NCBI RefSeq assembly: GCF_001038625.1
Contig: NZ_CP011803.1
Span: 1,488,001-1,552,000 of the forward strand
DNA length: 64,000 bases
From: Clostridium carboxidivorans P7
Lineage (GTDB): Bacteria > Bacillota > Clostridia > Clostridiales > Clostridiaceae
Direction of reading: 5' to 3'
In this document: positions 28,653-36,980 of the stretch, one piece after another
Numbering within the stretch: the stretch's first letter is position 1
Layout of the letters: the number at the start of each line of letters is the position of its first letter
Made by a program: the position numbers and the translations under genes
Notes under the pieces: generated by a model
The model's database searches: none
What the model was told of the DNA's origin: nothing
Seen by the model: only the letters and a program-made list of their open reading frames with translations

Positions 28653-29525
28653 ATGGCAGAAAGAATTACAGGACACACAGAACTTATAGGATTAATAGCA
28701 TACCCAATTAGACATTCAAGTTCACCAGCAATGCACAATGAAGCGTTTGCAAAATTAGGTTTGGATTATGCTTACCTTGCATTTGAAGTAGGTAATGAAG
28801 ATTTAGAAGATACTATAAAAGGTTTTAGAGCAATGAAAGTACGTGGATCAAACGTATCAATGCCAAATAAAACAGTTGTTCATAAGTACCTTGACAAGGT
28901 ATCAGAAGCAGCAGAGCTTTGTGGTGCAGTTAATACAATTGTAAATGATAATGGCGTTTTAACTGGACATATTACAGATGGTATTGGATATATGGGAGCA
29001 TTAAAGGATGCTGGTATTGATATCATTGGTAAAAAAATGACCATTGTAGGAGCAGGTGGAGCGGCTACAGCAATAGAAATACAAGCTGCTTTAGATGGAG
29101 TAAAGGAAATATCAATTTTCAATCGTAAGGATGAATTTTATGCTCGTGCTGAAAAGACAGTAAAGGATATCAATGAAAAAACAAATTGTAAAGCAACATT
29201 ATATGATTTAGCAGATCTTGATAAATTAAAGGAAGAAATTAAGGATAGTTATATATTTACAAATGCAACTGGAATGGGAATGAAACCTTTAGAAGGACAA
29301 ACTTATATTCCAGATCCAAGTTTCTTAAGACCAGATTTAATTGTAGTAGATGTTGTTTATTCACCAAGAGAAACAGCATTGTTAAAAATGGCAAAAGAAG
29401 TAGGATGTAAAGCAATGAATGGTTTAGGAATGATGTTATTTCAGGGAGCTGCTGCATTTAAATTGTTTACAGGAAAAGATATGCCTATAGAACATATGAA
29501 AAATGTATTAGATATTAAATACTAA
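28653..29525 (+). CDS. ydiB: YdiB-type quinate/shikimate dehydrogenase, copy 3
   Basis: 290 residues and about 91% identical to copy 1 by hand count. Lys73, Asp109, the ITD variant and GAGGAATA are all conserved. Most differences lie at residues 114-250, around the nucleotide domain. Preceded by AAAGGAG. Monocistronic or followed by the ACS transporter at 29833. A recent duplicate that keeps every catalytic residue, so probably active. Confidence 0.9.
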   Translation: MAERITGHTELIGLIAYPIRHSSSPAMHNEAFAKLGLDYAYLAFEVGNEDLEDTIKGFRAMKVRGSNVSMPNKTVVHKYLDKVSEAAELCGAVNTIVNDNGVLTGHITDGIGYMGALKDAGIDIIGKKMTIVGAGGAATAIEIQAALDGVKEISIFNRKDEFYARAEKTVKDINEKTNCKATLYDLADLDKLKEEIKDSYIFTNATGMGMKPLEGQTYIPDPSFLRPDLIVVDVVYSPRETALLKMAKEVGCKAMNGLGMMLFQGAAAFKLFTGKDMPIEHMKNVLDIKY

Positions 29526-29581
29526 TTAGAATTTATATGTGCATAATGAATAAATCATGAAAATGTTGAAAGTTAAATTAT

Positions 29582-29605
29582 GGGTTGGATTTTTAAATTC
29601 AACCC
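29582..29605 (+). terminator. Hairpin after ydiB copy 3
   Basis: GGGTTGGATTT/AAATTCAACCC with the same flanks as the hairpin at 21482-21507. It precedes the ACS transporter by 228 bases. The rest of this spacer (29606-29832) is AT-rich and shows nothing else I can name. Confidence 0.5.
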
Positions 29606-29832
29606 AATTATTGAAACTGAAAAGTTAATAAGTTAACAAAAAAAGGAATTCATAAATTATTAATAATAAAATAATATAGTGAAAATGAATTTTAAGTATA
29701 TGAAAAAAATCATTTGTATAATACAATAGAAGTGAAATTACGAGAAAAATTGTCTGAAAATTTCAAAAAATACAATTACAAATATTTAACAAACCAATTT
29801 AGAAAAATTTAAGTGAAATTGGAGGAGTATTG

Positions 29833-31137
29833 ATGAAAGAAAGTAATATGAACAATTTACAAAACAAACCAACTAAAAAAAGATGGTTTATACTGCTTTT
29901 AGTATGTACAATAACTTTTATAAATTATTTGGATAGAGCTAATCTCTCTGTTGCTGCACCGTTTTTATCAAAGGATCTTCATTTAAATCCTGCTCAAATG
30001 GGATTGATATTTTCAGCATTAGGATGGTCATATACTTGTATGCAAATTCCTTGTGGATTTCTTCTTGACCGTTTTGGAACTAAATTGATATATGGAATTG
30101 CACTTTGTGGATGGTCGCTCTTTACTGGAGCTATGGCTATTACATACAATGTTGCAAACATAATTGCTTGCAGAATTGGACTTGGATTTTTTGAAGCACC
30201 TGCTTTTCCTGCTAATGGGCGTATTGTTACTACATGGTTTCCTTCTAAGGAACGCGGACTTGCAATAGGAGCTTATACTGGTGCCGAATATATAGGACTT
30301 GCACTTTGTACACCTATAATTACATGGATTATGATAAATTTTGGATGGAGAGCTGTATTTATAGTTACAGGAGCATTAGGACTTTTATTTGCTTTTGTTT
30401 GGTTTGCTTGTTATAGCGATCCTGCTAAAACAAAAGGTATTAATAAAGAAGAACTTGAACTTATTAAAAATGGAGGAGGTCTTTCAGATACTGTACCAGA
30501 AAAGAGAAAAATCAGTGCAAAAGATTTAAAATATTTATTTTCAAACCGTCAATTATGGGGTATGTATATAGGAGGCTTTTCAATTGCTTCAATACTATTC
30601 TTTTTCATGACTTGGTTTCCATCATACCTTGTAAGTGAAAAACATATGCCTATATTAAAAGTTGGAATTTATGGAGCATTGCCTTATTTTGCAGCAATTG
30701 CTGGAGTTCTTGTATCTGGAAGATGGTCAGATTGGATGGTTTCTAAAAATCTAGGAATGAGTATATCAAGAAAACTTCCTGTTATTACTGGATTATTATT
30801 GTCTTCTGTAATTATAGGAGCTAATTATTCAAATGATGTTAATACTATAATTACATTTATGTCCATAGCATTTTTTGGTCAGGGAATGGCATCAGCTATA
30901 TCTTGGGCACTGTTATCCGAGATAATGCCAAAAAATTTGGTAGGTTTGTGCGGCAGTACTTATAATTTCATAACTAATTTGGGAGGAACTTTATCTCCAG
31001 CTATAGTTGGATATTTAGTTGCTAGAACGGGATCTTATTCTTCTGCGTTAGTTTTTGTATCTGCAATGGGTATTTTAGGAGCCTTTTCTTATATATTTAT
31101 TATTGGTAAACCTAAACGTGTTGTAATTCCTGACTAG
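29833..31137 (+). CDS. MFS transporter, ACS type, copy 2
   Basis: 434 residues with about twelve helices; starts with KKRWFILLLV and FINYLDRANLSVAA. Most of the sequence can be aligned by eye with the protein at 23312 without gaps. GGAGGA (29821-29826) places the ATG at 29833. Probably imports the same class of organic anion for the adjacent ydiB copy 3. Confidence 0.87.
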   Translation: MKESNMNNLQNKPTKKRWFILLLVCTITFINYLDRANLSVAAPFLSKDLHLNPAQMGLIFSALGWSYTCMQIPCGFLLDRFGTKLIYGIALCGWSLFTGAMAITYNVANIIACRIGLGFFEAPAFPANGRIVTTWFPSKERGLAIGAYTGAEYIGLALCTPIITWIMINFGWRAVFIVTGALGLLFAFVWFACYSDPAKTKGINKEELELIKNGGGLSDTVPEKRKISAKDLKYLFSNRQLWGMYIGGFSIASILFFFMTWFPSYLVSEKHMPILKVGIYGALPYFAAIAGVLVSGRWSDWMVSKNLGMSISRKLPVITGLLLSSVIIGANYSNDVNTIITFMSIAFFGQGMASAISWALLSEIMPKNLVGLCGSTYNFITNLGGTLSPAIVGYLVARTGSYSSALVFVSAMGILGAFSYIFIIGKPKRVVIPD

Positions 31138-31188
31138 AAAAAAATTTGATTTCATAAGATAAGCACATTGTTACACAAGCGTGTAAGC

Positions 31189-31440
31189 GAAGTAACTTTC
31201 AACTGTATTCCGGCTGATATATGCTGTGAAGGAAAACTCACTTCATTAAAAAGTTCTAATGCTTGAGATATTGAAAAATATCTACCTTCTCAAATGCGAC
31301 CTCCTGTCGCTTTCGGAGCTTTTGCCGTCCTGGCAAAAATTACGATATTTTTCAATATCTCAAGCAAAGAACTTCTAAAATTCGTTCGAATCTTCCTTCA
31401 CAGCATATATCAGTCTTCATACAGCTGAAAGTTACTTCTT
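31189..31440. repeat. Large imperfect palindrome 1 (~250 bp)
   Basis: Three blocks pair perfectly: 31190-31201 with 31426-31437 (12 bp), 31214-31234 with 31393-31413 (21 bp), and 31260-31282 with 31344-31366 (23 bp). The 61-base centre holds two further hairpins, GCGAC/GTCGC (31296-31310) and TTTTGCC/GGCAAAA (31320-31338). No ORF. The block pattern suggests pairing kept by selection or a mobile palindromic element. Confidence 0.85.
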
Positions 31441-31557
31441 AGTGCATTACGTGTACACATAATACTTTATGATATTAAATTATAGTTATAAATATGATTG
31501 TTGCTTACTAAAATTACCTATAACAATGTAATTAGGTGCGTATGCTTGGAAGTTACT

Positions 31558-31800
31558 AGTTTGAATTTTAACTTTTATGCAGTAATATATGATAAGGGTG
31601 TCATCACATTAGCTAAATTGTTTTAGTATTATTCTTAGCTTAAAATTTTTGAAAGCCTTAGAACTTTAGTCCTGTCTGAGGGAACTGAGTTTGACAAAGT
31701 TCTTAGGCTTTCAAAAATTTTGAGCTTTAGAATAATTAAAACATTTAGCCGTGATGACACCCTTATCATATATCACGGAATGAAAGTTAAAATTCAAACT
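31558..31800. repeat. Large imperfect palindrome 2 (~243 bp)
   Basis: Perfect blocks are 31558-31575 with 31783-31800 (18 bp), 31585-31607 with 31751-31773 (23 bp), 31642-31658 with 31705-31721 (17 bp), and 31661-31667 with 31696-31702. The apical loop is 31668-31695. It lies 117 bases from palindrome 1 and has different sequence. Its left end and flank resemble the fragment at 44585-44660. The rest of the spacer, 31801-32032, is AT-rich and holds only the probable mgtC promoter. Confidence 0.85.
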
Positions 31801-32032
31801 TCCACTGTACCTTTATGTCGCATAATTTTTAAACTGCTAAGGTAAAATCAAAAACAATCCAATAAGAAAATTTTAACAATATTATATTTGTATATTAAAA
31901 TGTTTTCAATAACAAAATAATTAAATATAGAAAAATTTTAAAAATTTCTTAATAATAATTTATTATGTTATATTAACTTAAAGTTTGTTATAATAAGATG
32001 AAAATTTACAAATAAATTAGGGAGTAGATTAA

Positions 32033-32737
32033 ATGAGAGTTTATGAAGTTGCAGTTAGACTGCTATTGGCTATAATTATTGGAGGATTAATAGGATATGA
32101 AAGGGAATATCAAAATAGACCAGCAGGATTTAGAACGCATATACTTGTATGTATAGGTGCTTGTGTGATATCTATGATACAACTATATGATGTTCAAAAA
32201 ACTGTTGAAATGATAGGGCAAAATCCACAATTGAGTAGTGCGTTAAAGGCAGATATAGGTAGAATAGGAGCTCAAGTAGTAAGTGGTGTAGGCTTTTTAG
32301 GTGCTGGTACTATACTTCATGAGAAAGGTTCTGTTAAGGGACTTACTACTGCTGCTAGCTTATGGGTAGTTGCATGTATTGGACTTGCAGTTGGATTAGG
32401 TTATTATGTGCTAAGCATTTTGTCAACTATTGCTGTAGTTATTGCACTTGTTAGTTTGAAAAAATTTGAAGCAAAATTTATTGATAAGACTAATTTAGTA
32501 AAATTGGAAATAGAGTATATGGATAAACAAGGAATGGTACAAATGGTTAATGGGTATTTTGAAGGAAAAAGTATAAAAATAAAAAACATTGAGTTTTTAA
32601 TTGAAGAAGTGGATGGATGTGAAGATGGGTGTATGAAGAGTCTATATACCATATTAATACCAAGACATGTAAGAAAATCAGAAATTATCAAGCATTTGGC
32701 ATCTATAGAGGAAGTTATGAGGGTAACAGTTAAATAA
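32033..32737 (+). CDS. MgtC/SapB family membrane protein
   Basis: 234 residues. Four N-terminal hydrophobic helices include the family motif GGLIGYEREYQNRPAGFRTH and GVGFLGAGTI; the C-terminal ~90 residues are a soluble ACT-like domain. MgtC proteins affect Mg2+ homeostasis and modulate P-type and F-type ATPases in other bacteria; the exact function is unsettled. Single gene, TTAGGGAG ribosome binding site. I see no obvious Mg2+ riboswitch in front of it. Confidence 0.88.
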   Translation: MRVYEVAVRLLLAIIIGGLIGYEREYQNRPAGFRTHILVCIGACVISMIQLYDVQKTVEMIGQNPQLSSALKADIGRIGAQVVSGVGFLGAGTILHEKGSVKGLTTAASLWVVACIGLAVGLGYYVLSILSTIAVVIALVSLKKFEAKFIDKTNLVKLEIEYMDKQGMVQMVNGYFEGKSIKIKNIEFLIEEVDGCEDGCMKSLYTILIPRHVRKSEIIKHLASIEEVMRVTVK

Positions 32738-32839
32738 TTAATTTGACCAAAGTTGATTGTTAATATAAATACAATAATAAACAAAGAAGCTGTAAAAATA
32801 TTTTGAGGTTAAAAGTATTATATACATTTTTTATTTACA

Positions 32840-32890
32840 AAAGGTGCTTTTATACTTAATTCTTAAAATAAAGCAGCTTTTTTATTTTTT
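32840..32890 (+). terminator. Probable terminator after the mgtC-like gene
   Basis: AAAGGTGCTTTTA and TAAAGCAGCTTT form an imperfect stem with a T-rich tail (TTTTTTATTTTTT). The remaining spacer to 32994 shows only AT-rich DNA. Confidence 0.45.
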
Positions 32891-32994
32891 GCTAAAAACA
32901 TAAATTTTGCACATTTACTTTTACAATATTTTATATTTTGCAAGTTAAAAGCTGTGATAAAATGAATTTAAAGTTAACAGAGGGGGATTTTGAA

Positions 32995-34035
32995 ATGCTA
33001 AAATTCAAGAAAACATTTTCAATATTGATGGTTGCAGCTTTGACTGCAGGATTATTTGCAGGGTGTGGATCAAAAAGTTCTCAAGCAACTAATACACAGG
33101 GAAAAGATCAAAAGCTTACAATTTACTGTGGACTTATGGAAGACCATATGGTAGCAGCAACTAAACAATTTCAAAGTGAAACTGGAATAAAAGTAGAAGC
33201 TGTTAGAATGAGTTCTGGTGAAATAATGGGAAGGATAAAAGCAGAAAAAGCAAATCCAAAAGCTTCAGTTTGGTTTGGAGGTCCAGCAGATGGCTTTATA
33301 CAAGCTCAAAAGGAAGGACTTCTTGAAAAGTATGCATCACCAAATGCAAAAGAAATTCCCGACCAGTTTAAAGATAAGGAAGGATACTGGACTGGAATAT
33401 ACAAGGGATATTTAGGAATTGTATCTAATAAAAAATTACTTGCAGAAAAAGGAGTACAAGCTCCTAAAAGCTGGCAGGATTTATTGAAACCTGAATTTAA
33501 AGGACAAATAGTAGCAGCTAATCCAGGATCATCAGGAACAGCATATACATTTCTTGCTACCATTATACAAATTATGGGGGAAGAAAAAGGTATGGACTAT
33601 ATGAAGAAACTAAATGGTCAAATTAAGTCATATCAAAAATCAGGAACAGCACCAGGTAGAATGGTTGGACAAGGTGAAGCAATAGTTGGAATTACATTCC
33701 TTCATGATGCAATAAAATATAGAGAAGAGGGTATGAAAGACATAGTATTATCTACTCCAAGTGAAGGAACAGGTTATGAAATAGGAGCAGTAGGTATTGT
33801 AAAAGGCGGGCCAAATCAAGATGCAGCTAAGAAGTTTGTTGATTGGTGCTTAACTAAAAAAGCTCAAGAAATTGGACAAACAGTAGGTTCATACCAATTC
33901 TTGACTAATCCTAAAGCTAATCCACCAAAACAAGCTGAAGAATTAAAAGATGCAAAACTAATAGATTATAAGCTTGAATGGGCAGGATCACATAAAAATG
34001 AATTAGTAGAAAAGTGGAACAACGCAGTTAAATAA
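32995..34035 (+). CDS. ABC transporter substrate-binding lipoprotein (Fe3+/phosphonate/AfuA-like family)
   Basis: 346 residues with a signal peptide and lipobox LFAGC (lipidated Cys24), so anchored outside the membrane. LTIYCGLMEDH opening and VWFGGPADGF are typical of the type 2 binding proteins that serve iron(III), 2-aminoethylphosphonate or hexose-phosphate (AfuA) importers. Substrate cannot be set from sequence; the iron-binding Tyr pair is not evident to me. ATG at 32995 behind AGGGGG (32980-32985). First gene of a three-gene importer operon. Confidence 0.85.
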   Translation: MLKFKKTFSILMVAALTAGLFAGCGSKSSQATNTQGKDQKLTIYCGLMEDHMVAATKQFQSETGIKVEAVRMSSGEIMGRIKAEKANPKASVWFGGPADGFIQAQKEGLLEKYASPNAKEIPDQFKDKEGYWTGIYKGYLGIVSNKKLLAEKGVQAPKSWQDLLKPEFKGQIVAANPGSSGTAYTFLATIIQIMGEEKGMDYMKKLNGQIKSYQKSGTAPGRMVGQGEAIVGITFLHDAIKYREEGMKDIVLSTPSEGTGYEIGAVGIVKGGPNQDAAKKFVDWCLTKKAQEIGQTVGSYQFLTNPKANPPKQAEELKDAKLIDYKLEWAGSHKNELVEKWNNAVK

Positions 34036-34040
34036 TATTA

Positions 34041-34079
34041 AATTGGGAATGAAGCAGAAAGCTGCATTCATTTCCAATT
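34041..34079 (+). other. Stem-loop between binding protein and permease genes
   Basis: AATTGG.AATGA..CAG pairs with CTG.ATTCATT.CCAATT around GAAAGC. Hairpins in this position often stabilise the upstream mRNA or partly terminate, so that more binding protein than permease is made. That role is inferred. Confidence 0.55.
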
Positions 34080-34110
34080 TTCCATTTCCAATTTAAAACG
34101 AGGTGATGGT

Positions 34111-35793
34111 ATGAAAAATAGTTTAAAAACAGAAATGGATGATGCAAAAAAAATATTTAGAGATCCTATACTTTTAACTACAATAATTTTAGTTGTTTTG
34201 TCACTTTTAATTTTTGTAGTTTGGCCATTATATGATGTTTTTAAGGAAAGTTTTTTAACTAAAGATGGTTCTATTACATTTCAATACTATAAGCAAGTTT
34301 TAAGTCAGACGGAAACAAAAAAAGTTCTTGCAAATACTTTGATATTGGGAATTTCTGTTGGTTTGGTATCAACAGCAATAGGTTTCTTATTTGCTTATGC
34401 TGATGCATATATAAAGATTAAATTTAAAAAAATGTTTAATATACTTACTATTTTACCTATAGTGTCTCCTCCATTTGCATTAGCAATGTCTTTCATAATG
34501 CTTTTTGGACAAAGAGGATTTATAACTTACAATATTCTTCATATGAAAAATGCTAATATATATGGATTTACAGGACTTGCTACAGTTCAAATATTAACTT
34601 TTTTTCCAGTAGCATATCTAGTTTTGGCAGGATTACTTAAGCAAATAGATCCTTCTTATGAAGAAGCAGCAAGAAATATGGGAGCTTCTAGAGGATATAT
34701 ATTTAAAACTATAACACTTCCTCTTTTAAAGCCGGGAATAGCTAATGCTTTTTTACTTGTATTTATACAAAGTGTAGCAGACTTTGGAAATGCTATGGTT
34801 ATTGGAGGAAATTTTACAACATTGGCTGCTAAAACTTATTTGCAAGCTATGGGAAATTATGATTTAAAAGGTGGTACAGCATTAGCTACTATATTACTTT
34901 CAGTATCTATAATGATGTTTGTTATTCAAAAATACTGGGTAGGTAATAAATCTTATGTAACAGTAACAGGAAAGCCTTCAAGACAAAGAGACTATATTAC
35001 AGAAAAAATTGTAACTATTCCAGTACAAGGTCTTTGTTTTGCAATTTGTGTATTTATAATGATTTTGTATGTATTAATACCTTATGGATCCTTTGTAAAT
35101 CTCTGGGGTATAGATTATACACCAACACTTAAGCACTATCAATATATAATGGCATTAGGAGTGAAACCTATAATAGATACAACTATTTTGTCATTAATAG
35201 CAATGCCTATAACAGGAATATTAGGTATGATAATAGCATTCTTAATAGTAAGAAAAAAATTTTTAGGAAGAAGAGCAGTGGAATTTGTATCTATGCTTTC
35301 TATGGCAGTTCCGGGTACAGCTATAGGTATGGGATACATATTAGCTTATAATAAAGAACCTCTTATTTTAACAGGAACTGCTATTATAATAATTTTGGCA
35401 TTTATATTTAGAAGTATGCCTGTTGGTATAAGATCAGGTGTTGCATCTCTTCAACAAATTGATCCAGCTATTGAAGAAGCAGCTCAAGATTTAGGAGCTA
35501 ATTCACTTAAGGTGTTTAGTTCAGTTACAATACCTCTTATAAAATCTGCATTCTTCAGTGGGCTTGTGTACAGCTTTGTAAGAAGTATGACAGCTGTAAG
35601 TGCAGTTATTTTTCTTGTGTCTGCTAACTATAATCTATTAACAGTAACAATAATGTCACAGGTAGATGTGGGAAGAATTGGAGTTGCAGCAGGATATTCA
35701 ACTATACTTATATTTATAGTACTTATAGTTGTTGGAATAATGAAGTTTTTACTTGGTAAAATTGGAATAAATACTTCAACTAGAGAGGTATAG
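34111..35793 (+). CDS. ABC transporter permease, two fused permease domains
   Basis: 560 residues, about twelve helices. Two BPD_transp_1 halves each carry an EAA loop: EEAARNMGASRG (first) and EEAAQDLGANSL (second). This fused layout is that of the FbpB/AfuB/ThiP group. GAGGTGATG precedes the ATG. Partner of the lipoprotein upstream and the ATPase downstream. Confidence 0.9.
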   Translation: MKNSLKTEMDDAKKIFRDPILLTTIILVVLSLLIFVVWPLYDVFKESFLTKDGSITFQYYKQVLSQTETKKVLANTLILGISVGLVSTAIGFLFAYADAYIKIKFKKMFNILTILPIVSPPFALAMSFIMLFGQRGFITYNILHMKNANIYGFTGLATVQILTFFPVAYLVLAGLLKQIDPSYEEAARNMGASRGYIFKTITLPLLKPGIANAFLLVFIQSVADFGNAMVIGGNFTTLAAKTYLQAMGNYDLKGGTALATILLSVSIMMFVIQKYWVGNKSYVTVTGKPSRQRDYITEKIVTIPVQGLCFAICVFIMILYVLIPYGSFVNLWGIDYTPTLKHYQYIMALGVKPIIDTTILSLIAMPITGILGMIIAFLIVRKKFLGRRAVEFVSMLSMAVPGTAIGMGYILAYNKEPLILTGTAIIIILAFIFRSMPVGIRSGVASLQQIDPAIEEAAQDLGANSLKVFSSVTIPLIKSAFFSGLVYSFVRSMTAVSAVIFLVSANYNLLTVTIMSQVDVGRIGVAAGYSTILIFIVLIVVGIMKFLLGKIGINTSTREV

Positions 35794-35803
35794 GAGGGAT
35801 AAT

Positions 35804-36880
35804 ATGAGTTCAAAATATGTTAAACTAAAAGATATAGTTAAAATATACAAAGGCGATGCTGGTAAGACTTTTACTGCAGTAGATAATGTATCTCTAGATA
35901 TAAAACCTGGAGAATTTGTTACACTTTTAGGGCCCTCGGGTTGTGGTAAAACTACAACATTAAGAATGATAGCAGGTTTTGAAGTTCCTACTAGTGGTGA
36001 TATATATATAGGAGAAGATAAAGTTAATAGTTTGACTCCTGATAAAAGGGATACGGCTATGGTTTTTCAAACTTATGCTCTATTTCCTCACTTGGATATA
36101 TTTGAAAATGTAGCCTATGGGCTTAAGATAAAAAAGCTTTCTCAGGCTGATATTAAAAGAAATGTAGATAATATACTTAATTTGGTAGGACTTCAGGGAT
36201 TAGCTAAAAGGGCACCAAATCAACTTTCAGGTGGACAGCAGCAAAGGGTTGCATTAGCTAGGGCACTTGTAATGCAGCCATCAGTGCTGCTATTTGATGA
36301 ACCACTATCGAATTTGGATGCAAAACTTAGAGTATATATGAGAACTGAAATAAGAAAAATACAAAATAAAATAGGAATTACAAGTGTATATGTAACTCAT
36401 GATCAGGCAGAAGCTATGAGTATGTCAGATAGAGTTATCATAATGAATAAAGGAGTAATAGAACAAATAGGAACTCCACAGGAAATTTATAAGAAACCTG
36501 CTTCAGAGTTTGTAGCGGATTTTATAGGAGTTGCTAATATATTTAATGCTAAGGTTAAAGAAATTACTTCAGAAGGAGTTTGTATAGAATTATTTGATAA
36601 TAACTTTGTTGTTAAGACAGATAGTAAAGTTACAGTAAATGATGAAGTGAAGGTAGTAATGAGACCAGAAGCTCTTAAACTTTCTGATGAAGGCAGTATA
36701 AAGGTTAATGTTAAATCTTCAGTGTTTATGGGAGCTTATCAGGATTATGTAGCAAACTATAAAGGTTTACTAGTAAAAGTTTTAGAATATGATCCAGCAA
36801 ACAAAAAAGTTTATAAAGAAGGTGAAAATGTTTATTTGGATGTATATCCAAATATCATTCATATAATCCCAAGAGGATAA
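35804..36880 (+). CDS. ABC transporter ATP-binding protein with TOBE domain
   Basis: 358 residues. Walker A GPSGCGKTT, Q-loop, signature LSGGQQQR, Walker B VLLFDEP and switch His (THDQAEA). Residues ~245-358 form a TOBE-type regulatory domain, as in FbpC/PotA-class importers. AGGAGG precedes the ATG, 10 bases after the permease. Last gene of the importer operon. Confidence 0.93.
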   Translation: MSSKYVKLKDIVKIYKGDAGKTFTAVDNVSLDIKPGEFVTLLGPSGCGKTTTLRMIAGFEVPTSGDIYIGEDKVNSLTPDKRDTAMVFQTYALFPHLDIFENVAYGLKIKKLSQADIKRNVDNILNLVGLQGLAKRAPNQLSGGQQQRVALARALVMQPSVLLFDEPLSNLDAKLRVYMRTEIRKIQNKIGITSVYVTHDQAEAMSMSDRVIIMNKGVIEQIGTPQEIYKKPASEFVADFIGVANIFNAKVKEITSEGVCIELFDNNFVVKTDSKVTVNDEVKVVMRPEALKLSDEGSIKVNVKSSVFMGAYQDYVANYKGLLVKVLEYDPANKKVYKEGENVYLDVYPNIIHIIPRG

Positions 36881-36900
36881 AATTATAAATTACGACCGCA

Positions 36901-36929
36901 AAAAAAGACCAATTATAAGGTCTTTTTTT
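36901..36929 (+). terminator. Intrinsic terminator of the ABC importer operon
   Basis: AAAAAAGACC pairs with GGTCTTTTTT across a 7-base loop and ends in a T run. Confidence 0.92.
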
Positions 36930-36980
36930 GTATTAATGCCAAATTTTAAAATATGCTGTATAATTAAAGTAGTAGGTGGT

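Noticed and set aside
31138..32032. An insertion sequence in the palindrome region
   Set aside because: No transposase-like ORF on either strand and no clear target-site duplication by eye. Kept only as palindromic repeats of unknown nature.
32738..32994. Riboswitch in front of the ABC importer
   Set aside because: Only a probable terminator of the mgtC-like gene and AT-rich DNA are visible; no known aptamer core.
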